A stretch of DNA of 31,421 nucleotides from an uncultured Eubacterium sp. (GTDB taxonomy: Bacteria; Bacillota; Clostridia; Lachnospirales; Lachnospiraceae). Shown here piece by piece: positions 21,433 to 30,156 of the stretch. How positions within the stretch are numbered: position 1 is the stretch's first letter; each line of letters begins with the position of its first letter. The notes below the pieces were generated by a model. The model was not told the DNA's origin, searched no databases, and saw nothing but the letters and a program-made list of their open reading frames with translations. Location of the stretch: positions 32,186 to 63,606 of the forward strand of contig CAJTSV010000009.1 of the NCBI GenBank assembly GCA_910579075.1. Direction: 5' to 3'. A program made the translations under genes and the position numbers.

Positions 21433-23097
21433 ATGGGAGTCTATGTGAATAGTCCGGCTGCCTGTACCTTATATAGAAATGAGGTTTCCAGGCCGTATTT
21501 TGTAGATAAAACGCAGATGCTGCAGGAATTATTCCCGCTTGTAACAGAAGGCGGGAATTATATCTGTATCACACGGCCGCGCCGTTTTGGAAAAACCGTG
21601 ATGGCGAATATGATTAGTTCTTTTTTTTCGAAAGGACAGGATATGGGAGATATTTTTGGCAGGCTTGTGATTTCAGGGGCGGACGGCTTCCGGAATTTTT
21701 TAAACAGGTATTTTGTCATTCATATCTGCCTGAATGAACTGCCGAGACGGTGCGGGTCGTATGAGCAGTATATTTCCAGAATTGAAAAAAAGCTTTTGAG
21801 GGATTTAAAACAGGAATTTCCAGATGTTCCGGTTTGCGAAGATGATGCTGTCTGGGATGTACTGACAGAGATTTATACGGGGATTCCTGATGCCCGTTTT
21901 ATTTTTGTTCTGGATGAGTGGGACTTTATCTTTCACAGGGACTTTGTGACGGATGAAGATAAGAAACTGTATCTGGCATTTTTAAGCAGCCTTCTAAAAG
22001 ACAAGCCGTATGTACTGCTGGCTTATATGACGGGAATTCTTCCCATAGCGAAGTATTCCAGCGGTTCGGAGCTGAATATGTTTCTGGAATATACGATGGC
22101 GTCGGAAGAACGGTTCAGTACCTGCTTTGGGTTTACCGAGGCGGAAACCGATGGTATTTACGGGAAGTATCTGGAACGGTCGCAGCATCCCGCAGTGACC
22201 AGGGACGGGCTGCGGGAATGGTATAATGGCTATCAGACTTGTGTGGGAGAGCGGGTTTATAATCCCCGTTCGGTAACCGGAGCACTGGTAAATAATCAGC
22301 TTGGCAATTACTGGACCAGTTCCGGGCCGTATGACGAGATTTTTTATTATGTCCAAAACAATATTGCAGATGTGCGGGAAGACCTGGTACGGATGGTTTC
22401 CGGTGAAGCTGTCCATGCGCAGGTTCGGGAATATGCAGCTGTGTCCATGAATCTGAAAACAAAGAATGAGATTTTTTCAGCCATGGTTGTGTATGGTTTT
22501 TTAAGCTGCAGGAATGGCAGGGTTTTTATTCCAAATCAGGAATTGATGGGACAGTTTGCAGATATGCTGCAAAAAGAGTCCTCCCTGGGCTATGTATACC
22601 GGCTTGCGAAAGAATCATCCCGCATGCTGCAGGCAACACTGGCAGGTGATACGGAAACGATGGAAAAAATTTTGGAATATGTGCATCATACGGAAATTCC
22701 GCTGCTGCATTATAATAGTGAAACAGAGCTTGCGGGAATGGTGAACCTGATTTATCTGGCAGCCCGTGATTCTTACCGCGTGGAGCGCGAAGACAAGGCT
22801 GGAACCGGGTATGTGGATTTTATTTTTTATCCCGCAACAGACCGCAGTGCAGACTGCCTGATACTGGAATTAAAGGTAAATGCGACGCCAAAAGAAGCTA
22901 TCAGACAGATAAAGGACCGCAGATATGCCCTGCGCTTTGCGGGAAAGCTGGGAGAAGAACGGCGGTATGCCGGAAGGGTGCTTGCTGTCGGCATCAGTTA
23001 TGACAGGGCTTCTAAAAAGCATAAATGTGAAGTTGAGGTCCTGCTGCCAGCAGGAAAGTGTCAGAATTATATTACAGTAAATGCTGAGAAAGCCTGA
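21433..23097 (+). CDS. AAA-ATPase-like / PD-(D/E)XK nuclease-superfamily protein, copy 1
   Basis: 554 residues, soluble. N-terminal AAA-ATPase_like (PF09820-type) domain with YFVDKTQML, a P-loop variant RPRRFGKT (48-55) and Walker B-like FIFVLDEWDFIF (D161, E162); then YNGYQT and YNPRSV, family hallmarks. The C-terminal domain is PD-(D/E)XK type (PF08011-like): D462 in GYVDFIF, E479 and K481 in LILELKVN, then AIRQIKDRRYALRF. The family is widespread, often multicopy in Clostridia, Bacteroidetes and archaea, and its function is unknown; mobile-element or defence roles have been suggested. The ATG follows GGGAAGGAG. A closely related second copy starts 34 nt downstream. Confidence 0.88.
   Translation: MGVYVNSPAACTLYRNEVSRPYFVDKTQMLQELFPLVTEGGNYICITRPRRFGKTVMANMISSFFSKGQDMGDIFGRLVISGADGFRNFLNRYFVIHICLNELPRRCGSYEQYISRIEKKLLRDLKQEFPDVPVCEDDAVWDVLTEIYTGIPDARFIFVLDEWDFIFHRDFVTDEDKKLYLAFLSSLLKDKPYVLLAYMTGILPIAKYSSGSELNMFLEYTMASEERFSTCFGFTEAETDGIYGKYLERSQHPAVTRDGLREWYNGYQTCVGERVYNPRSVTGALVNNQLGNYWTSSGPYDEIFYYVQNNIADVREDLVRMVSGEAVHAQVREYAAVSMNLKTKNEIFSAMVVYGFLSCRNGRVFIPNQELMGQFADMLQKESSLGYVYRLAKESSRMLQATLAGDTETMEKILEYVHHTEIPLLHYNSETELAGMVNLIYLAARDSYRVEREDKAGTGYVDFIFYPATDRSADCLILELKVNATPKEAIRQIKDRRYALRFAGKLGEERRYAGRVLAVGISYDRASKKHKCEVEVLLPAGKCQNYITVNAEKA
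22851..23022 (+). repeat. Near-identical 172-nt segment shared with the second AAA/nuclease gene (copy A)
   Basis: Aligned by eye with 24561-24732, this segment differs at 4 of 172 positions, while the genes around it are clearly more diverged. It covers the E-x-K nuclease motif to almost the C-terminus. Confidence 0.88.
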
Positions 23098-23130
23098 AAA
23101 GAAGCAGCAGGCAGAAAGGAAACAAATGCT

Positions 23131-24759
23131 ATGGGAATGTATCTGGACAGCAGAAATCCGTATGAGTCTTACAAAGCCGCTGCCACAGGAACGTATTTTG
23201 TGGATAAATCGGCTTTGTTAAAAGAACTGATTCCGGCACTTGGGACAGAGGAGCGTTTTTTCTGCATTACGCGGCCGCGCCGTTTTGGCAAGAGTGTGAT
23301 GGCAAATATGATTGCAGCTTTTTTGGGCAAGCAGGCAGATACAGCGGGAATTTTTCGCAGCCTGCAAATTGCGCATGAGCAGCAGTGTTATCTGCATTTA
23401 AACCAGCACCGTGTTATTTTTATAGATTTCAGCCGGGTTTCAAGAGACTGTACGGGATATGCCCAGTATATTGGCAGGATTGAAGACGGCATTAACAGGG
23501 ATATCATGGCAGCTTATCCGCAGTGCCAGCTGGCTTTCGGCGGGGCTGTCTGGGATAATCTGCAGGCTGTGTTTGAAACGGCGGCTCAGAAATTTGTGAT
23601 TGTCATAGATGAATGGGACGCCCCTTTTCATATGTCTTTTGTGACCGCAGAAGACAGAAAGCAGTATCTTCTGTTTTTGAAATCGCTGTTAAAAGGACAG
23701 GCTTATGCGGAGCTTGTGTATATGACCGGGGTGCTGCCAATCACCAAATATTCCAGCGGTTCTGAGTTAAATGGATTTTTGGAATTTGACATGGCAGGCA
23801 GCAAACGGTTTGGAACGTATTTTGGATTTACGGAATCCGAAACAGATATGCTTTACCGGAAATACCGGAAGCTGCAGCAGGCATCCGGCCAGGCTTTGGG
23901 CGTGACACGCAATGCGCTGAAAGACTGGTATGATGGTTATGATACTGCTTCGGGAGTCAGAATTTATAATCCGCGTTCGGTTGTATATGCACTTACGAAT
24001 AATCAGATTCGAAACTACTGGACCAGTTCCGGGCCGTATGATGAGATTTTTTACTATATCAGGCACAATGTGGCGGAAATCAGGGACGACCTTGCATGGA
24101 TGATGTCCGGGGAAGGTGTGGAAGCGAAAATGCTTGAATATGCGGCAACGGCCCCGCAGCTTCACACAAAAGACCAGATTTATTCCGCAATGACGGTTTA
24201 TGGCCTTCTGACTTACCGCAAAGAAAACGAAAGGGTATATATTCCAAACAGGGAGCTGATGGAACAGTACCGTGAGATGCTGGTGTCAAATGAGAGCCTC
24301 GGGTATATGAACAGGCTTGCAAGGGAATCGGCCGGGATGCTGAAAGCTACGCTCGCGGGCGATACAGAGCGCATGGCTGAAATATTAAAATATGTCCATG
24401 ATACGGAGTCGCCGGTATTTTCTTATAACAGTGAGGCGGAGCTGTCTGCGGTTGTAAATCTGGTGTATCTGGCTGCACGGGACAGATACCGCGTGGAACG
24501 GGAAGATAAAGCCGGGGAAGGATTTGTAGATTTTATTTTTTATCCGCAGTATCAGGGAGAAGACTGCCTGATACTGGAATTAAAGGTAAATGCGACGCCA
24601 AAAGAAGCTATCCGCCAGATAAAGGACCGCAGATATGCCCTGCGCTTTGCGGGAAAGCTGGGAGAAGAACGGCGGTATGCCGGAAGGGTGCTTGCTGTCG
24701 GCATCAGCTATGACAGGGCTTCCAAAAAGCATGCATGTGAAGTCGAAGTCCTGTCATAA
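23131..24759 (+). CDS. AAA-ATPase-like / PD-(D/E)XK nuclease-superfamily protein, copy 2
   Basis: 542-residue paralogue of the preceding gene with the same architecture and motif positions: YFVDKSALL, RPRRFGKS (48-55), FVIVIDEWDAPF (D160), YDGYDT, YNPRSV, and the nuclease residues D467, E483 and K485. All catalytic positions are kept in both copies, so neither looks dead. The N-terminal half differs substantially from copy 1, while the last ~57 residues are almost the same. AAAGGA lies 10 nt before the ATG. The 33-nt gap between the genes suggests one transcript. No toxin/antitoxin or phage genes flank the pair. Confidence 0.88.
   Translation: MGMYLDSRNPYESYKAAATGTYFVDKSALLKELIPALGTEERFFCITRPRRFGKSVMANMIAAFLGKQADTAGIFRSLQIAHEQQCYLHLNQHRVIFIDFSRVSRDCTGYAQYIGRIEDGINRDIMAAYPQCQLAFGGAVWDNLQAVFETAAQKFVIVIDEWDAPFHMSFVTAEDRKQYLLFLKSLLKGQAYAELVYMTGVLPITKYSSGSELNGFLEFDMAGSKRFGTYFGFTESETDMLYRKYRKLQQASGQALGVTRNALKDWYDGYDTASGVRIYNPRSVVYALTNNQIRNYWTSSGPYDEIFYYIRHNVAEIRDDLAWMMSGEGVEAKMLEYAATAPQLHTKDQIYSAMTVYGLLTYRKENERVYIPNRELMEQYREMLVSNESLGYMNRLARESAGMLKATLAGDTERMAEILKYVHDTESPVFSYNSEAELSAVVNLVYLAARDRYRVEREDKAGEGFVDFIFYPQYQGEDCLILELKVNATPKEAIRQIKDRRYALRFAGKLGEERRYAGRVLAVGISYDRASKKHACEVEVLS
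24561..24732 (+). repeat. Near-identical 172-nt segment (copy B)
   Basis: Partner of 22851-23022; a direct repeat 1710 nt apart. Differences are two in the AIRQIKD coding part and two silent ones near the end. Confidence 0.88.
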
Positions 24760-24791
24760 GGGGACTGAGACAGCGGGCTGGCCTGCACCCG

Positions 24792-25631
24792 TCATTCATG
24801 GCATTGCGGCATGGCTGTTTTCTGCCTGCGGTATTCGCTTGGACTGACGCTGTATTTCTGCCGGAACATTCTGGAAAAATACAGGGGGTCTGCATATCCG
24901 GCGGAACGTGCGACAATGCCGACCGGCTGGTCTGTATTTTTCAGCAGAAGCGCGGCCTGGCGCAGCCTGCAGTCGGACAGGCAGCTTTGGATGGAGCATC
25001 CGGTAAAGGCTTTGAATACCCGGTGCAGGTAGGAGCGGTTGATATTTAAATGGCTTGCGATGTCTGAAACGGTTATCGGGTCACAGTAATGGCTTTCGAT
25101 ATACGTTACTGCTTCTTCGGCATAGTCGGGCCTGTGTGTGCTGGCGCAGTGGCGGGGATTTGGAAATTTGCGGGCCAGAAGGAACAGGTATTCGTACATA
25201 ATGCTGTTCATAATCAGGTCGCGGTTTTGGGAAAGCTTGTCGGCTTCAAACATTTTTTCGTGGCAGAGCCGCATCTGGTCGTCCTGTCCGTAGTGCACGC
25301 ACAGGTTATCCAAAAGGGAAGTGCGTTCCAGATATTCACGTACTTTAATTCCCTGCAGCCCGATCCATGCATAGCTCCACGGAAAACTGCGGTCTGCTTC
25401 GTAATAAATCAGTTCGCCGGGGCAGATTAAAAAGGCATCTCCCTGTCCGGGGCGGAACAGCCTGCCCCTTGCCCTGTAAATGCCGCAGCCGCTTAATACA
25501 TAGTGAATCAGGTAGCCGTTTCGCAGCACCGGCCCGTAGCTGTGGCCGGGGCTGCAGTTCTCATATCCGCAGGTGTAAATCATCGCGTCTATATTGCGGA
25601 AGAAATCGTTGGAAAAATGATAATCTATCAT
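24792..25631 (-). CDS. AraC-family transcriptional regulator
   Basis: 279 residues. The N-terminal part (about 15-150) is a cupin-like ligand pocket typical of sugar-responsive AraC proteins (NGYLIHYVLSGCGIYRARG, GDAFLICPGELIYYEAD). The C-terminal part (about 168-270) has two helix-turn-helix motifs: ITVSDIASHLNINRSYLHRVFKAFTG and VGIVARSAGYADPLYFSRMFRQKYSVSPSEYRR. It is divergent from the broken PTS gene, which suggests it once controlled uptake of that sugar. AGAAGGGA precedes the start codon on the minus strand. Its stop is 32 nt from the stop of the convergent AAA/nuclease gene and no clear terminator is visible between them. Confidence 0.93.
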   Translation of the reverse strand: MIDYHFSNDFFRNIDAMIYTCGYENCSPGHSYGPVLRNGYLIHYVLSGCGIYRARGRLFRPGQGDAFLICPGELIYYEADRSFPWSYAWIGLQGIKVREYLERTSLLDNLCVHYGQDDQMRLCHEKMFEADKLSQNRDLIMNSIMYEYLFLLARKFPNPRHCASTHRPDYAEEAVTYIESHYCDPITVSDIASHLNINRSYLHRVFKAFTGCSIQSCLSDCRLRQAALLLKNTDQPVGIVARSAGYADPLYFSRMFRQKYSVSPSEYRRQKTAMPQCHE

Positions 25632-25702
25632 AGGCTGGATTCCCTTCTTTTTATTTTACTCCAATGAGTCAGGATAAGGAATATTCAGGTCACAATTCTC
25701 CA

Positions 25703-25730
25703 TATACATTTGATTGTATAGCAGTATAAT
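25703..25730 (+). promoter_or_regulatory. Candidate promoter of the PTS remnant, with inverted repeat
   Basis: TATAAT at 25725-25730 with a weak TATACA (25703-25708) 16 nt upstream. TATAC (25703-25707) and GTATA (25716-25720) form an inverted repeat in the -35 region, a possible operator. Confidence 0.45.
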
Positions 25731-25741
25731 AATAATTGCAA
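25713..25741 (-). promoter_or_regulatory. Promoter of the AraC-type regulator
   Basis: Minus strand TTGCAA (25741-25736), 17-nt spacer, TACAAT (25718-25713). It overlaps the opposing PTS promoter face to face, so the two should interfere. Confidence 0.6.
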
Positions 25742-25745
25742 GAGA

Positions 25746-25813
25746 CAGGTGAAGGAAATGGCACCTGCGTTTCTGTGGCCACAGGAGAAGCATACGGCAG
25801 CACTATTTTGCTG
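25746..25813 (+). promoter_or_regulatory. Leader of the PTS remnant with three small hairpins
   Basis: CAGGTG (25746-25751) with CACCTG (25762-25767), the 12-bp palindrome CTGTGGCCACAG (25773-25784), and CAGCA (25798-25802) with TGCTG (25809-25813). No T-run follows, so these may be remnants of an RNA control element or protein sites. Confidence 0.4.
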
Positions 25814-25837
25814 AAAAATGAAAAGGAGAGGCATCAG

Positions 25838-27467
25838 ATGGATGCAGATAAGCGGCAGAGATATGAAAAAATCTCCATGGAGCTTACCAGGCTTGCAGGA
25901 GGAAGGGAAAATATTCAGGGAGTGGCGCACTGTGCGACAAGGCTTCGCATTGTGCTGACAGACAATGACAAGGCTGATTTAAAAGCCATGGAAGATGTAG
26001 ACCTTGCAAAGGGCGTGTTTGTGGCTGGCGACCAGGTGCAGATTATTTTCGGTGCGGGGCTGGTCAATGATGTGTATGAAGTATTTGCAGAATACAACAA
26101 TATGAAGAACATGAGCCTGAGCGACCTGAAAACGGCAGCAAACATGAAAATGAATCCCCTGCAGCGTGTGATTAAGGCGCTTTCGGATTCCTTCCGCTGG
26201 CGGTTGCTTACAGTGCCTGCAAGCGGTTCGGGGGAAGGCCGATTCTGGGCATTGTCATCGGCTGCATTATGTTGAGTGACGATTTCCCCGCTGCTGACGA
26301 CACTGGCGGGTGCGCTGCTGCTCTTTACGGTAATCGGTCCTGCCGGGCGCGGGCTTTCTTCCGGGATTACGAATGCGCTTGTATGGATGACGCAGAACCT
26401 GGGTGTTTGGCTATGCGGTTTTTTCAGGCCTGCAGCAGCTTATGGTCATTACGGGCCTGCACCATATTTTCGGGGCAATCGAAGCACAGCTGCTGGCAGA
26501 TACGGGGCGCAATTTTATCAATCCGCTGATGTCGGTGGCGATTATCGCACAGGGCGGCGCGGTGCTTGGATATCTGGTCATGCATCGCAAAAATGTAAAA
26601 ATAAGGGAGCTGTGCATTCCAAGTTTTATTTCGGTACTGTTTGGCATTACGGAGCCGGCTTTGTTCGGGATTAACTTAAGATACCGCTTTCCGATTATCG
26701 GCGGGTGCATCGGCGGCATTCTTGTATACCTGACAGACCTTGCAGCGGTTGGATTCGGAACGACGGTGGTGCCTGGCATTGCGCTGGCAGACCCGGCGAA
26801 TAACGGATATGTGAATTATATTCTGGCACATGCGGCTGCGATTGCGGGCGGATTTCTTATGACTCTGGTGCTTGGAAAATTTATGGATAAAACTCCCCGG
26901 GAAGCTGCTGCCAGTTCCCGTGCGCAGGTACAGGGACCGGATGACGCAGGCCAGGCTGGCAGTACTGGAAATAAGGAAAACGGGAATCCGCAGGCACCGG
27001 CAGAGGAGATTTTTTTCGGGTATGCAAAGGGACAGCAGATTGCGATGGAAGATGTAAAAGACGAGACCTTTGCAAATAAAGTGCTTGGAGACGGCACAGC
27101 AGTCCTGCCGGAAGAAGGAAAGGTTTATGCCCCGGCAGACGGTACGGTTCTAAGCGTTTTTGATACGAAACATGCGCTTTGCTTTGCGAGCAGCTATGGG
27201 ACGGAAATACTGATTCATATCGGGGTAGATACGGTTAATCTTAAGGGGAAATATTTTACGGCGCATGTCAAAGACGGCGACAGCGTAAAGCAGGGCCAGC
27301 TGTTAATTGAATTTGACAGGGAACAGATTGAAAAGGCCGGCTATGATACGGTTATTCCGATGATTTTTACGGACCTGCAGGATGACAGAAGGCTGGATAT
27401 TCCTGCTCCGGGAAAGATGAATCTAAACAGCCGGGCTGCCGGCGTATGCAGGCTGGATAAGAACTGA
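25838..27467 (+). pseudogene. Decayed PTS EIIBCA gene (sucrose/beta-glucoside family)
   Basis: An intact EIIB domain opens the gene (GGRENIQGVAHCATRLRIVL, active Cys; start 25838 after AAAGGAGAG). After IKALSDSF the EIIC domain is broken: the first ~100 expected residues are missing and the frame changes, since LAVAYSACKRFGGRPILG is read from 26197 in another frame; a TGA at 26273-26275 closes the first frame. A second gap removes about 80 expected residues before ISPLLTTLAGALLLFTVIGP (frame of 26276), and near 26400 a further shift leads to VFGYAVFSGLQQLMVITGLHH, open to 27467. The last part keeps helices and a complete EIIA domain (FDTKHALCF and EILIHIGVDTVNLKG with both His). Transport by this protein is not expected; the EIIA part might still be made. 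Missing lengths are estimates from family knowledge. Confidence 0.85.
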
Positions 27468-27518
27468 GTACAGGAAAGCTTATTGGAAGCAGAAGGAAGG
27501 GAGAATCATTCCGGTTAT

Positions 27519-28391
27519 ATGATAAGAAAAGAAAAAGAAACAGGCAGTGTATTAAAAGCAGGGAAAAAGATTATTTTTCTGGATATTGACGGCACGCTGG
27601 TCAGTGCCATGGCACCGCCGTCTGCGCTGGCTGCATCGGCTGTCCGCGCAGCCAGGGCGAACGGGCATAAGGTGTTTTTATGTACGGGAAGGAATATGCC
27701 GATTATCGGGGATGATATTTTAAGCATCGGGTTTGACGGGGTGATAGCAAGCGCAGGAAGCCATGTGGAAGCAGAAGGAAGGGTGCTGCTTGACAGCCTT
27801 CTGGAAGAAGAAACGATTCAGGAATGCCTGGATGTGTTTCATGCACAGGGCATGTTTTGCAGGATTGAGACGCCGGACGGGATTTATACGGACCCGCAGA
27901 TGGAAAAGCTGCTGCTTATGACGCACCCGGGCCCGGAGAATTCGGAATTAATCCGCATGCAGAAGGAAATCGAGGCCGGGATTCTGATTCAGCCATATGA
28001 AAAATATCCGAAGAAAGGCGCGTATAAAATCTGCTTTACAAGCAAGAGCCTGGAAGCGGTGGAACGCAGCCGGGAACTGCTTGGAGAGCGGTTTGATTAT
28101 GCGGTGCATGCATACGCGGACAGCAGTTCCTGTTATAATGGAGAGATTATTCCAAAAGAAAACGGCAAAGAACGGGGAATGGAAATGGTCTGCGGATATT
28201 ATGGCGCACGCATGGAAGACACGGTGGCGTTTGGAGACAGCATGAATGATTATGGCATGATGAAAGCTGCAGGGATGGGAGTTGCAATGGGCAATGCCTG
28301 TGAGGAGCTCAAAAGGATTGCGGATGCGGTGTGCGGGAGCGTCTGGGAAGACGGGGTGTATTATGCGCTGAGGGGGATGAAGCTGGCGTAA
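27519..28391 (+). CDS. Cof-type HAD phosphatase
   Basis: 290-residue cytosolic phosphatase of the HAD superfamily, IIB (Cof/YbjI) branch. Motif I is FLDIDGTLV with nucleophile D22 and D24; motif II is in FLCTGRN; the cap domain lies between; motif IV is FGDSMNDYGMM (D240, D244) followed by MGVAMGNACEELK. Such enzymes remove phosphate from sugar phosphates or cofactors. Start is uncertain: ATG 27519 lies 16 nt from the nearest AAGGAAGGGA site, while a TTG at 27483, 15 nt after the PTS remnant stop, would add 12 residues. It probably belonged to the PTS operon, where it could limit sugar-phosphate stress. Confidence 0.88.
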   Translation: MIRKEKETGSVLKAGKKIIFLDIDGTLVSAMAPPSALAASAVRAARANGHKVFLCTGRNMPIIGDDILSIGFDGVIASAGSHVEAEGRVLLDSLLEEETIQECLDVFHAQGMFCRIETPDGIYTDPQMEKLLLMTHPGPENSELIRMQKEIEAGILIQPYEKYPKKGAYKICFTSKSLEAVERSRELLGERFDYAVHAYADSSSCYNGEIIPKENGKERGMEMVCGYYGARMEDTVAFGDSMNDYGMMKAAGMGVAMGNACEELKRIADAVCGSVWEDGVYYALRGMKLA

Positions 28392-28415
28392 GCGAAACAG
28401 AAAACGAATTGTTTA

Positions 28416-28444
28416 TTGACATCTGCGCCCCGCTATTATAGAAT
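28416..28444 (+). promoter_or_regulatory. Promoter of prfC
   Basis: Perfect TTGACA (28416-28421), 17-nt spacer and TAGAAT (28439-28444). About 80 nt of leader follow, with a weak GCTGG/CCAGC hairpin. Confidence 0.8.
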
Positions 28445-28531
28445 TACGGGGGCTGGCATGAATATCCACAGTATATTTTTCCAGCTGTCTTGAGGATTAC
28501 AATCGATTTGCAGAATTTGGAGGAAAATACC

Positions 28532-30118
28532 GTGGCAGATTTACGTCAGGAGATTGAAAAAAGAAGGACATTTGCAATTATATCCCACCCGGATGCCGGA
28601 AAGACGACCTTAACGGAAAAGTTTCTGCTGTATGGCGGAGCCATTAACCTGGCAGGCTCCGTCAAAGGGAAGGCGACGGCAAGGCATGCGGTTTCGGACT
28701 GGATGGAAATTGAAAAACAAAGAGGTATTTCGGTTACTTCGTCGGTCCTGCAGTTCCACTATGACGGCTACTGCATTAATATTCTGGACACGCCGGGGCA
28801 CCAGGACTTTTCGGAAGACACGTACCGCACGCTGATGGCCGCGGATTCGGCCGTAATGGTCATTGATGCATCAAAGGGCGTCGAGGCGCAGACGCGCAAG
28901 CTGTTTAAGGTTTGCGTGATGCGCCATATTCCGATTTTTACATTTATCAACAAAATGGACCGCGATGCGAACGATACGTTTGAACTGCTGGATGAAATTG
29001 AAAAAGAGCTTGGCATTGCGACCTGTCCCATGAACTGGCCGATAGGTTCCGGCAAAGGGTTTAAGGGCGTATATGACCGCAGCACCAGAAAGGTCATGAT
29101 GTTTTCCGATACGTTAAAGGGCACGAAGGAAGGCACGGAGCGGGAACTGGATATTGACGGCCCGCAGCTGGAAGCTGAAATCGGCAGCGAAGCGCGCAGC
29201 CAGCTGCTGGATGAAATCGAGCTGCTGGACGGGGCAAGCGCGGAGTTTGACCAGACGCTGGTTACAAAGGGGGAGCTTTCGCCGGTATTTTTCGGCTCGG
29301 CGCTTACGAATTTTGGCGTGGAGACTTTCCTGCATCATTTTTTGCAGATGACGTATGCACCGCTGCCAAGAAAATCTGACATGGGGGAAATCAGTCCGTT
29401 TTCGGAAGATTTTTCGGCATTTGTGTTTAAAATTCAGGCCAATATGAATAAAAACCACAGGGACCGCATTGCGTTTATGCGCATCTGTTCCGGGAAATTT
29501 ACGGCGGGCATGGATGTAAGGCATATCCAGGGCGGCCGGGAAGTCAAGCTGCCGCAGCCGCAGCAGATGATGGCACAGGAGCGCAAAATCATTGACGAGG
29601 CGTATGCCGGGGATATTATCGGGGTGTTTGACCCGGGCATTTATTCGATTGGCGATACGCTGACGACGGCGAAGGAGCAGTTTGCATTTGAAGGCATTCC
29701 GACGTTTGCGCCGGAGCATTTTGCAAGGGTGCGCCAGGTCGACACGATGAAGCGCAAGCAGTTTGTCAAGGGCGTGACGCAGATTGCCCAGGAGGGAGCC
29801 ATCCAGATTTTTCAGGAGTACAAGGGCGGCATGGAAGAAATCATTGTCGGGGTGGTCGGCGTCCTGCAGTTTGACGTGCTGAAATTCCGCCTGGAAAATG
29901 AGTACAATGTAGAAATCCGCCTGGAAAACCTGCCGTATGAGCATATCCGCTGGATTGAAAACAAGGGGCTGGATCTGGAAAAGCTTACAGGCACGTCGGA
30001 TATGAAAAAGGTCATGGATATGAGGGGAAGGCCGCTGCTTTTGTTTGTCAACGCATGGAGCGTGGGCATGACACTGGAGCGCAACGAGGGGCTGGAGCTG
30101 TCAGAATTCGGGCGGTGA
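28532..30118 (+). CDS. prfC: Peptide chain release factor 3
   Basis: Translational GTPase that removes RF1/RF2 from the ribosome after termination. 528 residues from GTG 28532, matching the ~529 usual. G1 is SHPDAGKTTLTEK (18-30), switch and G3 are EKQRGISVTSSV and DTPGHQDFSEDTYRTL (D86), G4 is INKMDRDA (N140). RF3 hallmarks further on are PMNWPIGSGKGFKGVYDR, PVFFGSALTNFGVETFL and GVVGVLQFDVLKFRLENEYNVEI. The GTG is chosen for GGAGG 8 nt upstream; an in-frame TTG 42 nt earlier adds non-conserved residues. Own promoter; the symporter gene follows after 38 nt. Confidence 0.97.
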   Translation: MADLRQEIEKRRTFAIISHPDAGKTTLTEKFLLYGGAINLAGSVKGKATARHAVSDWMEIEKQRGISVTSSVLQFHYDGYCINILDTPGHQDFSEDTYRTLMAADSAVMVIDASKGVEAQTRKLFKVCVMRHIPIFTFINKMDRDANDTFELLDEIEKELGIATCPMNWPIGSGKGFKGVYDRSTRKVMMFSDTLKGTKEGTERELDIDGPQLEAEIGSEARSQLLDEIELLDGASAEFDQTLVTKGELSPVFFGSALTNFGVETFLHHFLQMTYAPLPRKSDMGEISPFSEDFSAFVFKIQANMNKNHRDRIAFMRICSGKFTAGMDVRHIQGGREVKLPQPQQMMAQERKIIDEAYAGDIIGVFDPGIYSIGDTLTTAKEQFAFEGIPTFAPEHFARVRQVDTMKRKQFVKGVTQIAQEGAIQIFQEYKGGMEEIIVGVVGVLQFDVLKFRLENEYNVEIRLENLPYEHIRWIENKGLDLEKLTGTSDMKKVMDMRGRPLLLFVNAWSVGMTLERNEGLELSEFGR

Positions 30119-30156
30119 TGCGCAAGGCTGCCTGTTTGTAAGAAAGGGATGGAACT

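Noticed and set aside
21433..24759. Toxin-antitoxin or restriction system
   Set aside because: Both genes are the same family; there is no partner antitoxin, methylase or specificity subunit in or next to the pair.
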